Shown: positions 1 through 7,071, counted from the stretch's first letter. The stretch: 9,509 nucleotides of DNA from 40-80 sp040394775 (GCA_040394775.1 JBEBRN010000097.1:1-9509); one strand, 5' to 3'. The notes: a model not told the origin generated them from the letters alone. Program-made: numbers and translations.

Positions 1-834
1 TTTGTCTGACATAATATAATCATACATACTCCAAATTGCTACTATACCCAACATTACACTCAACTTATCTACCAACGATAATAGTAACAACTGATCATTA
101 TTTAACTGTAATAATACCGTTTTTAAAAGCACCGTTAAAATCCAAAGAAAAGTAACTATCCAATACTTGTTTTCTGTCCTCTTTTTCAATAAAACATCCT
201 TTTTATAAATAGCAAAATAGGCTCCTAAACTAAAATAAAAGATGGAAATATTATAAAGAATGGAAAATTCAAAATTCAAGAATCCCAGCCAAAGAGTAAA
301 CAATATTACGATGAATAAAGCACGTAAATATTTAATAGCACCATAAATCAAAGGAGAAATTAGGACTAAAATCATTAAATCACGTATAAACCAGAGTTGA
401 TAAGGAATAGGATGAATAAATAAGGTGTCTAAAAATTTTGAAATAGAATAATCAGCAATCAATTCATGGGTGAAAAAATTCTTAGATTGTGGAATTTGCT
501 GTAAAGCAAAGTAAAAAAACAATCCCCACGCAGACCATGCTAAATAAGGTAAAAATAGCGTCTTAGCTCTCTTTCGATATTTCTGTGCAAACTCCGCCAT
601 CGTTCCATTAAACTTTAGAAAGAATAAATAACCTGAAATAAGGAAAAAGAATGGAACAGCAACATATGTAATTCCTTTACCAAAAAAATTCTGGATAAAG
701 ACATTATAACGGCCTTCAAAGTTTATATCTGCAGTGTTGAATCTTACCGTTAAATTATAGGAATGGAGAAAGACTACCAATATCATCAAGAGAAGCGAAA
801 TAATTCTTAATTTATCACTTAAGTAGTTATTCAT
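1..834 (-). CDS. Acyltransferase family 3 membrane protein (OafA/YrhL-like), C-terminus cut by window edge
   Basis: Reading the minus strand from an ATG at 832-834 gives 278 open codons that run exactly to position 1, so this is the N-terminal part of a longer gene. The protein is very hydrophobic with many membrane helices. Acyltransferase-3 landmarks are visible: R10 and H24 in the first helix (DKLRIISLLL...VFLHSYN, the R-x-n-H signature), VPFFFLISGYLFF at about 60-72, LFLPYLAW at 93-100 and QLWFIRDL at 146-153. Members of this family (Pfam PF01757) move acetyl or other acyl groups across or at the inner membrane onto sugars, polysaccharides or peptidoglycan; the acceptor here cannot be told. 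Usual length is about 330-380 residues, so perhaps 50-100 residues are missing. It stands 147 bases downstream of pyrB on the same strand and is probably a separate unit. The start follows an AT-rich leader with no visible Shine-Dalgarno. Confidence 0.85.
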   Translation of the reverse strand, partial: MNNYLSDKLRIISLLLMILVVFLHSYNLTVRFNTADINFEGRYNVFIQNFFGKGITYVAVPFFFLISGYLFFLKFNGTMAEFAQKYRKRAKTLFLPYLAWSAWGLFFYFALQQIPQSKNFFTHELIADYSISKFLDTLFIHPIPYQLWFIRDLMILVLISPLIYGAIKYLRALFIVILFTLWLGFLNFEFSILYNISIFYFSLGAYFAIYKKDVLLKKRTENKYWIVTFLWILTVLLKTVLLQLNNDQLLLLSLVDKLSVMLGIVAIWSMYDYIMSDK

Positions 835-954
835 TTTGTTATTAAAGAATAATTATCGATTTTACTTTTACATTTGAAAAAATATAAACTTAATACAAAT
901 ATTGAAATCTAAGTGAGCAATCAACTACTTCGTCAAATCATTTCTGTAGTTAGA

Positions 955-974
955 ATACTAAAGTTTAATAGTAT
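955..974 (-). terminator. Weak stem-loop just after the pyrB stop
   Basis: ATACTA (955-960) and TAGTAT (969-974) form a 6-bp inverted repeat with an 8-nt loop, starting 7 bases past the pyrB stop codon on the minus strand. It is AT-rich and not followed by a clear T run. It could mark the 3' end of the operon, but a chance repeat in AT-rich DNA is equally possible. Confidence 0.25.
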
Positions 975-981
975 CGATGTT

Positions 982-1911
982 TTACACCTTAATTTTTCCA
1001 GCTAACAAATAGATGCACGCCATTCGAACTGCAACACCATTTTCAACTTGATGTAAAATAATAGAATGGTCAGAGTCCGCTACATCTGAGGTAATTTCAA
1101 CACCTCTATTGATCGGCCCAGGATGCATGATAACAATTTCTTTGTCCAATGAATCTAACAACGCTTTATCTAAGCCGTATTGCATAGAATATTCACGTAG
1201 AGAAGGGAAAAGTTTAATATCTTGTCGTTCTAATTGAATCCTTAACATATTAGCAACATCACACCAATTCAAAGCTTTACGTAAGTTATGTTCAACTTTT
1301 ACTCCAAGTGATTCAATGTATTTAGGAATTAAAGTTGTAGGGCCACAAACCATCACTTCAGCACCTAATTTTTGTAAGCAAAGAATGTTAGATAATGCTA
1401 CACGAGAATGCAAAATATCACCAACAATCACCACTTTTTTACCCGCTACATCACCTAGCTTTTCGCGAATAGAATAGGCATCTAAAAGTGCTTGAGTAGG
1501 GTGCTCATGTGTTCCATCACCAGCATTAACAATACGTGCGTTTACCTTTTGAGATAAGAACATTGCTGCTCCAGGATTGGGATGACGAATGACTACCATA
1601 TCCACTTTCATGGAAAGAATATTATTAACGGTATCGATAAGCGTTTCTCCTTTCTTAACGGAGCTACTTGCTGCTGTGAAGTTAACCACATCGGCAGATA
1701 AACGTTTTTGTGCTAGTTCAAAAGAAAGGCGTGTTCTGGTAGAATTTTCAAAAAATAAATTGGCAATAGTGATATCTCGAAGTGAAGGAACTTTTTTAAT
1801 CGGTCGGTTAATGACTTGTTTAAAGCTATCAGCGGTTTGAAGGATTAATTGTATATCTTGTTCGTTTAAATCCTTTATTCCAATGAGGTGATCGACGCTT
1901 AAATTATCCAT
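982..1911 (-). CDS. pyrB: Aspartate carbamoyltransferase catalytic subunit
   Basis: This cytoplasmic enzyme joins carbamoyl phosphate to L-aspartate, giving N-carbamoyl-aspartate, the first committed step of de novo pyrimidine synthesis. At 309 residues it has the normal full length. Carbamoyl-phosphate and aspartate site motifs are intact: FFENSTRTRLSFE (S57-T-R-T60), the lysine loop SSSVKKGET (about 82-90), VIRHP (R109), HEHPTQALLD (H137-P-T-Q140), HSRVA (R170), MLRIQLER (R224) and HPGPINRG (263-270). The HSRVA and MLRIQ.ER wording is closer to the Bacillus type than to E. coli PyrB. No pyrI regulatory-subunit gene is next to it, and a stand-alone trimer would fit. Its ATG overlaps the end of pyrR by 8 bases (ATGGATAA), so translation is probably coupled. 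It is the last gene of the cluster. Confidence 0.97.
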   Translation of the reverse strand: MDNLSVDHLIGIKDLNEQDIQLILQTADSFKQVINRPIKKVPSLRDITIANLFFENSTRTRLSFELAQKRLSADVVNFTAASSSVKKGETLIDTVNNILSMKVDMVVIRHPNPGAAMFLSQKVNARIVNAGDGTHEHPTQALLDAYSIREKLGDVAGKKVVIVGDILHSRVALSNILCLQKLGAEVMVCGPTTLIPKYIESLGVKVEHNLRKALNWCDVANMLRIQLERQDIKLFPSLREYSMQYGLDKALLDSLDKEIVIMHPGPINRGVEITSDVADSDHSIILHQVENGVAVRMACIYLLAGKIKV

Positions 1912-2452
1912 TACTTTCAGGTGTATATAAAATTACTTTATCTTCTCCTTCTATCTCCTTCCATTCCACAGAAACTTTCTCAGATTGCAGGGTATCAATA
2001 TATTTTCCGACATAATCGGCACTAATCGGCAATTCTCGTTTAAATCGTCGGTCGATAATGGTGACCAATTCAACAGACTTAGGACGACCAAAGGCCATCA
2101 ACGCATCAAAACCAGAACGAATCGTTCTACTGGTAAATAAAACGTCATCAATTAAGACAACCTTCTTACCTTCAATAATAAAATCTATGTTGGTGACACT
2201 TGGAATTAACGGCTTTTCACGTCTTCTAAAATCGTCCCGATAAAAAGTAATATCTAATTGACCACAAGTAATCGTTCTCCCAGTTATTTCTTCAAGAATC
2301 AACTTCATACGATTCAAGACGTAAACGCCTCTCGGTTGTAATCCTACTAATACAGTATTGGAGAAATCATCGTGATTTTCAATGAGTTGATAGCAAATCC
2401 TTTTCAGTGTTAATTGAAATTGTTCCGAATTTAAAATGACTTGCTTTTCCAT
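1904..2452 (-). CDS. pyrR: PyrR family protein / uracil phosphoribosyltransferase
   Basis: PyrR proteins convert uracil and PRPP to UMP, and in Bacillus also bind pyr mRNA to control attenuation. I chose the ATG at 2450-2452 (182 residues, MEKQVILNSEQ); it aligns with the Bacillus N-terminus, and the in-frame TTG at 2461 adds only three residues. The PRPP loop is clear (VVLIDDVLFTSRTIR, about 98-112), as are GLQPRG (37-42), QLDITFYRDD (66-75) and RELPISADYVGK (139-150). Ser108 replaces the Gly of the Bacillus loop DDVLYTGRT. By my alignment, four of six residues implicated in RNA binding in B. subtilis differ: T18 is K17, H22 is Y21, R27 is N26 and R146 is S144; R139 and K150 are kept. I see no PyrR-type RNA site or attenuator upstream, so a plain salvage enzyme is possible. 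It begins 28 bases after the aminotransferase stop and overlaps pyrB by 8. Confidence 0.93.
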   Translation of the reverse strand: MEKQVILNSEQFQLTLKRICYQLIENHDDFSNTVLVGLQPRGVYVLNRMKLILEEITGRTITCGQLDITFYRDDFRRREKPLIPSVTNIDFIIEGKKVVLIDDVLFTSRTIRSGFDALMAFGRPKSVELVTIIDRRFKRELPISADYVGKYIDTLQSEKVSVEWKEIEGEDKVILYTPESNG

Positions 2453-2480
2453 TAAAGACAAATGTAATAAAAAGAGATAA

Positions 2481-3347
2481 TCATTGTCTGTTTTGTGTTG
2501 TATTTTTCCAGTAATTGTTTAACAATGATAAAAGTCTTTTAGCATACACATTTTCATAACGCTTTGTTCGATAACCTCCAACCCAAGCAATTCCACGAAT
2601 AGCGTTGGTTAAAAAGATCTCATCTGCTACCAATAAATTCTGTGGAGTGACAGAACACTCATACACTTTAATGTTATTCTGTATCGCTAAATTAATGATT
2701 TGCATACGCATAGTACCGCCTATACAGCCGTCTTCAAGTCCAGGTGTATAGAGTACACCGTTGCTGGTCAAGAAAATATTAGAGTTACTCGATTCTAATA
2801 CCGTTCTATTTTCGTTCGTTATCAAAAAATCATCAAATCCTTTTTCTTGAGCAAGAATTGCAGCCATTACACTAACGAGTCCATTCTTTGTTTTGAAATT
2901 GGCTAAGAAATTATTTTGTTTTTTCAATTCTTGATAAACATCAATCTCCAATCCTTTGGCGTTCAACTCGAAATAGTTAGCTGAATGAGGAACTGCTTCA
3001 ATAAAATAGGTGATTTCGTTTGCTTCAGGTAAGTAAGTTCCTCCATTTATCCGATCGACCGAAACACGGCATTTTCCACCATTAGTGATTTCATTTTTTT
3101 GAATCAACTCTTTAATTTTAGTTGCTAAAAATGCGGCCGTAAAATAAACAGGTAAACGCAGTCGAAGTACTTTCGCACCTTCTACTAGTCTATTAAAGTG
3201 ACTTTCAATATTAATGGGCATTCCGTTAATAATACGGATACTTTCGAACAGACCATCTCCATAGAGAAATGATCGGCTTCCAGTTTGAATAGTTGGTTGA
3301 TTGTTAGGTAATAGCGTTCCGTTGTTGTTCACGTAAAGTTCAGCCAT
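2481..3347 (-). CDS. Class IV PLP aminotransferase, possible aminodeoxychorismate lyase (PabC-like)
   Basis: A full-length (288 residue) fold-type IV PLP protein. Visible landmarks are SFLYGDGLFESIRI (26-39), the cofactor lysine in NFKTKNGL (K152, pattern K-x-x-N), VLESSNSNIF (E185, which contacts the PLP ring nitrogen in this fold), the phosphate-site CIGGTMR (208-214) and EIFLTNAIRGIAWV (243-256). Relatives are branched-chain aminotransferase IlvE, D-amino-acid aminotransferase and aminodeoxychorismate lyase PabC, which makes p-aminobenzoate for folate. The FLTNAIRGI stretch and the 'FLYGDGLFESI' opening lean towards PabC, but residues alone do not settle it and no pabA or pabB is nearby, so I give no gene symbol. 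Its ATG overlaps the rhomboid stop by 8 bases (ATGGCTGA), and pyrR follows after 28 bases, placing it in the middle of the operon. Confidence 0.9.
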   Translation of the reverse strand: MAELYVNNNGTLLPNNQPTIQTGSRSFLYGDGLFESIRIINGMPINIESHFNRLVEGAKVLRLRLPVYFTAAFLATKIKELIQKNEITNGGKCRVSVDRINGGTYLPEANEITYFIEAVPHSANYFELNAKGLEIDVYQELKKQNNFLANFKTKNGLVSVMAAILAQEKGFDDFLITNENRTVLESSNSNIFLTSNGVLYTPGLEDGCIGGTMRMQIINLAIQNNIKVYECSVTPQNLLVADEIFLTNAIRGIAWVGGYRTKRYENVYAKRLLSLLNNYWKNTTQNRQ

Positions 3348-3963
3348 TCAATCGTAGTATTAAGTCTATTAATTCCTTTCCTTTTGCTAAGTTAATAAAT
3401 AATATGTAAATAACACCATACAATGCACTAATTAAATGAACATCATGTGCAATTCTACCCGTAGCCTTTTTCATCGCGAAGAATTCTAGACCTAAAAATA
3501 AAAAACCAAACACCCACGCTTTCATAGGAATTGCAAAGAATAAATAGAACTCTACATTAGGCATCCATATGATAAAAGCAAAGATAGCGGCACTAACGGC
3601 ACCTGAAGCTCCAATAGATTGATAAGCAGGATTATCTAAATGCTTATAATACGAACGAACTGTTCCAACAACGGTACCTCCCAAGTAAATCAATAAAAAA
3701 TGAATTCCGCCCATAAGAAGTCCATAATGATAAACCAATACTTGTTCTAAATAGCGTCCAACAAAATACAGAGACATCATATTAAAAAGAAGATGTGTCG
3801 TGTCTGCATGTAAAAAAGCATGTGTTATAAATCGATAGAACTGACCCTTTTCCTTTATGGCATAAGGTTTGAAAGAATAACGTCGGAATAATTCCGGATC
3901 CTTAAAACCTTGGAAAGAAACCAAGGCAGTTAACACTAAAATAGTATAAGTTATATAAAACAT
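3340..3963 (-). CDS. Rhomboid family intramembrane serine protease
   Basis: A 207-residue, roughly six-helix membrane protein of the GlpG/rhomboid family, which cleaves membrane-protein substrates within the bilayer. The catalytic serine is in IGASGAVSAA (S120, GxSG) and the partner histidine in HDVHLISALYG (H176). THAFLHADTTHLLFNMMSLY (47-66) supplies the H57-x3-N61 oxyanion pair matching GlpG H150/N154. The usual H-x-x-G-x-x-x-G of the last helix reads H-L-I-S-A-L-Y-G, with Ser for the first Gly. I chose the ATG at 3961-3963 (MFYITYTILVL). An upstream in-frame ATG at 4003-4005 would add 14 polar/basic residues, but it overlaps the start codon of the divergent gene and lies upstream of a -7-like element. 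The 8-nt overlap with the next gene suggests it heads the operon. Its substrate is unknown. Confidence 0.92.
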   Translation of the reverse strand: MFYITYTILVLTALVSFQGFKDPELFRRYSFKPYAIKEKGQFYRFITHAFLHADTTHLLFNMMSLYFVGRYLEQVLVYHYGLLMGGIHFLLIYLGGTVVGTVRSYYKHLDNPAYQSIGASGAVSAAIFAFIIWMPNVEFYLFFAIPMKAWVFGFLFLGLEFFAMKKATGRIAHDVHLISALYGVIYILFINLAKGKELIDLILRLNG

Positions 3964-3978
3964 TGTTATATTTATCCT

Positions 3979-3986
3979 CAAACTTA
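3979..3986 (-). promoter_or_regulatory. Candidate -7 element for the rhomboid-pyrB operon
   Basis: On the minus strand this reads TAAGTTTG, an exact match to the TAnnTTTG -7 consensus of Bacteroidota sigma-ABfr. It lies 15 bases before the ATG at 3963 within the 40-base divergent gap, which would give a short leader. I see no good TTG -33 element at the usual 17-23 base spacing, so it is only a candidate. Confidence 0.35.
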
Positions 3987-4003
3987 AGAAATCAATTCTA
4001 ATC

Positions 4004-5659
4004 ATGACCTACCGATTACTGTTTTTTCTACTTGTCTTTTCACTTTTTTCGTGTTCACACGTAGAAAAAGACAGTATTTTGGCTACTGAAGTAGCATCTC
4101 CAGCTGATTTATTTACAGTAGATGAGACTATTATACCTTTATTTGATGATCTTCCGTCGTCAGAACAAGAAAATCTCATCGAATTCTATAAAGTACGAAA
4201 TTATGCGACGCAATTTTATGATAAAAATGGAAAATTAAGTCAAAGTGGTCAACTGATCATTGATTTTTTAAACCATTCTCTTTATTATGGTCTTCCTCAA
4301 AAGAGAATTTACCCTGCTGTTTATAAAAACACAGACAGTTTGCACAATGACTTAGTACTATTTGTCAAGGATGCACAAATATCTATGGGTATTTTACGCT
4401 TTTTTAATGACTTACAAAATGGTTATTCTGATTCTTTAAAAGTTACCGACAGAGCGTTAAACCTTGTCAATATAACACTTATTGACACTCTTAAAACTTT
4501 TACCCGGAAATCACAATTAGACGATTTGGTAAAGCGCTATACGCCTGCAAATGATCATTATAAAATGTTGACTTCCGCACTCCAAGCTCATCTTGACACC
4601 GCCAACCTTTCACTTGCATTATTTACGATTTCCTTAAAACAAAAAGATTCTATTCATGCTTATATCAATGCGTTAAAAAATCTTCATTTAAAGAACTTTC
4701 CGTTTACAGGAGATGAAAATCCAAAAGATGTTATCAAGCGTTACCAAAAACAAAACAATATTCATGCAGATGGTGAGATTGGTGAAACAACTAAGTTTAT
4801 TTTAGAGGAATCTCCTTTGGATTTAGCCTATCGAATTGCTTGGAATATGGAGAAAACGCGATACGAGAAAACATATCCAAAACAGTTTATTAAAATAAAT
4901 ATCCCAGAATTTACGCTCTATTACTTCAATGAAGACACCATCGTGTCTATCAATAATGTGGTGGTTGGAAAATTAAAAAATCAAACACCAACACTAATCT
5001 CAAAAATTAATCGAATTCAAATTTATCCCTATTGGACAGTTCCTTATAAAATTGCTACCAAAGAAATTCTACCCGCAGTAAAATCGAATAGAAGCTATTT
5101 AGAAAGAAATCAAATGGAGATATTAAAAGGTGACAAGGTGGTTGACCCTCAATTTATAAACTGGAAAAAACTCAGTGAAAAAAACTTTCCATACAAGGTA
5201 CGACAATTACCAGGAGAAAAAAATTCATTGGGCCTTATAAAGTTTGAATTCTATAATAAATACGACGTCTATGTGCATGATACTCCACAAAGATATTTGC
5301 TGAATTATCCAAATCGTATGTATTCGCATGGATGTATTCGCTGTAAAGACCCTCAGGAATTAGCCAAAAAGATGATTGAGATTAATGAAAAGAATATTGG
5401 AAACGCTATTATTCCTGACTCATTAGATTCAATGATGATTCGAAAACAACAAAATAGTATCTATATCAAAAAAGGAATCCCAATTTATGTCGAGTATAAT
5501 ACGGTGGCGATAACAACTGTTGTGAAGAAAAAACACAAAAATAAACCAGACGAATATGAAGAGAAAATCTTCTACCATAGAGACATCTATTACAGAGATG
5601 AAGAATATGTTCGCTACTTCTTTGGTGAAAAAGAGTTAATATCGGCTGATTCAAATTAA
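4004..5659 (+). CDS. YcbB-type L,D-transpeptidase lipoprotein
   Basis: A 551-residue envelope enzyme expected to make 3-3 peptidoglycan cross-links or attach proteins to peptidoglycan. A lipoprotein signal (MTYRLLFFLLVFSLFSC) puts the lipid-bearing cysteine at C17. Residues about 35-225 fit the YcbB/LdtD scaffold region, about 227-268 a peptidoglycan-binding domain (DVIKRYQKQNNIHADGEIG), and about 296-460 the YkuD catalytic domain. That domain contains RQLPGEKNSLGLIKF (400-414), H425 and YSHGCIRCKD (440-449), with C444 as the nucleophile. The C-terminal part KIFYHRDIYYRDEEY (521-535) matches the tail of this family, after a Lys-rich linker at about 508-514. An unusual point is a second cysteine, C447, giving C-I-R-C at the active site. 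Its start codon at 4004 sits 40 bases from the divergent rhomboid start. Beta-lactam sensitivity in this class is mostly limited to carbapenems and penems. Confidence 0.93.
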   Translation: MTYRLLFFLLVFSLFSCSHVEKDSILATEVASPADLFTVDETIIPLFDDLPSSEQENLIEFYKVRNYATQFYDKNGKLSQSGQLIIDFLNHSLYYGLPQKRIYPAVYKNTDSLHNDLVLFVKDAQISMGILRFFNDLQNGYSDSLKVTDRALNLVNITLIDTLKTFTRKSQLDDLVKRYTPANDHYKMLTSALQAHLDTANLSLALFTISLKQKDSIHAYINALKNLHLKNFPFTGDENPKDVIKRYQKQNNIHADGEIGETTKFILEESPLDLAYRIAWNMEKTRYEKTYPKQFIKINIPEFTLYYFNEDTIVSINNVVVGKLKNQTPTLISKINRIQIYPYWTVPYKIATKEILPAVKSNRSYLERNQMEILKGDKVVDPQFINWKKLSEKNFPYKVRQLPGEKNSLGLIKFEFYNKYDVYVHDTPQRYLLNYPNRMYSHGCIRCKDPQELAKKMIEINEKNIGNAIIPDSLDSMMIRKQQNSIYIKKGIPIYVEYNTVAITTVVKKKHKNKPDEYEEKIFYHRDIYYRDEEYVRYFFGEKELISADSN

Positions 5660-5672
5660 TTCGTGGCAGAAA

Positions 5673-5703
5673 TTTTGACAGTTCATCCATATTGAATACT
5701 TTG
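5673..5703 (+). promoter_or_regulatory. Candidate promoter for the toxin-23-like gene
   Basis: TTTTG at 5673-5677, a 19-base spacer and TACTTTG at 5697-5703 resemble the Bacteroidota promoter TTTG-N17-23-TAnnTTTG, with one base fewer in the -7 box. The ATG follows 25 bases later at 5729. It suggests the gene can be expressed apart from the transpeptidase that ends 69 bases upstream of its start. Confidence 0.35.
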
Positions 5704-5728
5704 GTTAAATAGATACGGACTGAACTAA

Positions 5729-6637
5729 ATGAAATATATTGTTTCTTTATTTTTAATACTCCAGTTATTTTTTGGATTCTCACAATTCAAAAGCGCTCCT
5801 ATACTTGGCGGCCAAGGTGGTGTTGTATTCAACTTTGGAACACATCAACAAAAAATAGGATTGACAGCTTCGGTCTTTTATCACGATTTTTTCTATCAAC
5901 TCAATGTCGGTACGCAAATTACTTTTAACATCAACGGTTATGGTGAAAGAAAGAAATACTGGGAAAACAGAACCTATATTGGTGGTGTTTTATTAGCAGG
6001 AAAAAAACAACAAGACCGCTCCCCTTTTTTCGGAGGATTGCAACATCAATCTTCTTTTAATCTAGGTGTTGCTTATAACTACATTTGGTATTTCGATGAA
6101 GCGAACACTTCTCAACGTTCTGGTGCTTTTGGTTTGCACATTAAACAGTTTTTTATCGGTATGGAAAATGACGTTTTTGCTGGACAAGCACGCGATCGTT
6201 TCCGAACAGCCATTCTATACGCTCATTATCGAACAAAGCACTTCACTTATTTCACAGAAAACATACTATGGACTGGTGAAACAAGAGGAAGTACATGGAT
6301 ACGAACGCCGATGAATGGTATGCCAAATGGTTATCGAGATATTAGTGATTTACCGTATGGAAAAACGTCTCACGGTATTTGGAATTTTGGTATTCATGTT
6401 CATTTACCCTACCAACAGATAGCTTCCATAAAAATAGGCTTTGACAGTGAAAGAGTTCGTAATTTTATGCAAAATCGCTTGGGTCATGACTTACTCTTTC
6501 TACCTAAAAAGATAAAACGCCACACGCCTCATTATCCAATGTTAGGAAATGATGGTTGCCCTATATTCGTCAAAGAAGAAAAGCGCAAAACACGCTTCTA
6601 CTTCTCAGCTTCTTTAAATGATTATCTCTTTGATTGA
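5729..6637 (+). CDS. Secreted strand-rich protein resembling 'polymorphic toxin type 23' (Ntox23) family
   Basis: A 302-residue protein with a Sec signal peptide (MKYIVSLFLILQLFFGFSQ, cleavage near 19). The rest is rich in aromatic, alternating beta-strand stretches such as IGLTASVFYHDFFYQLNVG (43-61) and RTAILYAHYRTKHFTYF (159-175), suggesting an outer-membrane barrel or a strand-rich periplasmic protein. Motifs ENDVFAGQARDRFRTA (146-161), PYGKTSHGI (209-217), DSERVRNFMQNRLGHD (239-254) and HYPML (268-272) recall Bacteroidota proteins I remember being labelled 'polymorphic toxin type 23 domain-containing'. That match is from memory and moderate. It has none of the usual toxin context: no long delivery domain, repeats or adjacent immunity gene. 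Function is unknown; a resident envelope role seems likelier than a toxin. It follows the transpeptidase by 69 bases, and its 3' end overlaps the convergent thioesterase gene by 16 bases. Confidence 0.85.
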   Translation: MKYIVSLFLILQLFFGFSQFKSAPILGGQGGVVFNFGTHQQKIGLTASVFYHDFFYQLNVGTQITFNINGYGERKKYWENRTYIGGVLLAGKKQQDRSPFFGGLQHQSSFNLGVAYNYIWYFDEANTSQRSGAFGLHIKQFFIGMENDVFAGQARDRFRTAILYAHYRTKHFTYFTENILWTGETRGSTWIRTPMNGMPNGYRDISDLPYGKTSHGIWNFGIHVHLPYQQIASIKIGFDSERVRNFMQNRLGHDLLFLPKKIKRHTPHYPMLGNDGCPIFVKEEKRKTRFYFSASLNDYLFD

Positions 6638-7071
6638 GCTTCCATCGCCTTTGCTATAGGATACGAATTAAACGTACCTTTTCCTGCAGCGACAATTTCA
6701 CCGTGTTGATTTCTAATTTTCCCTTCAAAATATAATAATCGTTTTCCTCGATGAATCATCACCGCTTCTCCTATTAATTCATCACCAAGACATGCAGGTT
6801 TTAGAAAATTGGTGCTCAACTCAACCGTTGAAACCACTTGATTATCTGTACAAACGATACTTAATGCTGCTACACCAAGTGTTGCGTCCATCATAGCGGA
6901 AATAGCCCCACCATGTGCAGCATACGGTTGCGCTAAGACTGGTTTATCTACTTTCATTTTATAGATAACCTCTCCAGGTCCAAGCAATTCAAAACTCATT
7001 CCGATCGTATGACCAAAAATATTATTATGCTTGTAAAATTGAATTACAGGATGATGATTAATTTCATGCAT
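6622..7071 (-). CDS. PaaI-type hotdog thioesterase, candidate DHNA-CoA thioesterase
   Basis: A complete 149-residue hotdog-fold acyl-CoA thioesterase. The active-site loop AAHGGAISAMMD (51-62) has the HGG...D pattern of the PaaI/YdiI group, with H53, G54, G55 and D62. TVELSTNFLKPA (82-93) is the conserved central strand and its following turn, and GKGTFN (130-135) is near the end. These enzymes release CoA from aryl- or acyl-CoA in the cytoplasm. The gene starts 18 bases after menB on the same strand. Because the MenB product, 1,4-dihydroxy-2-naphthoyl-CoA, must lose its CoA before prenylation, and E. coli uses the related YdiI for this, I infer a MenI role. Phenylacetyl-CoA or general thioesterase activity remains possible. 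The 3' end overlaps the convergent secreted-protein gene by 16 bases. Confidence 0.9.
   Translation of the reverse strand: MHEINHHPVIQFYKHNNIFGHTIGMSFELLGPGEVIYKMKVDKPVLAQPYAAHGGAISAMMDATLGVAALSIVCTDNQVVSTVELSTNFLKPACLGDELIGEAVMIHRGKRLLYFEGKIRNQHGEIVAAGKGTFNSYPIAKAMEAQSKR

Noticed and set aside
1589..1840. Plus-strand open frame antisense to pyrB (and similar ones inside pyrR, the toxin-23-like gene, menB and the secreted-protein gene)
   Set aside because: Each overlaps a well-supported gene over its conserved motifs; these are chance frames in the opposite strand or another phase.
2459..2466. TACATTTG on the minus strand as a promoter -7 box directly before pyrR
   Set aside because: It matches TAnnTTTG, but there is no TTG at the -33 distance, it would leave almost no leader, and the gap to the upstream gene is only 28 bases, so co-transcription is simpler.
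2453..2520. PyrR-type attenuator or binding loop before pyrR
   Set aside because: No AnnCCAGAGAGG-like sequence and no terminator/antiterminator pair can be found; most of this stretch is the end of the aminotransferase gene.
5466..5783. 105-codon minus-strand open frame between the transpeptidase and the toxin-23-like gene
   Set aside because: It lies antisense to the conserved C-terminus of the transpeptidase and to the signal peptide of the next gene, and its translation looks like no protein family.
5729..6637. A toxin-immunity module or contact-dependent delivery system
   Set aside because: The gene has a simple Sec signal and no delivery domain, and its neighbours are a cell-wall enzyme and a convergent housekeeping thioesterase rather than a small immunity gene.
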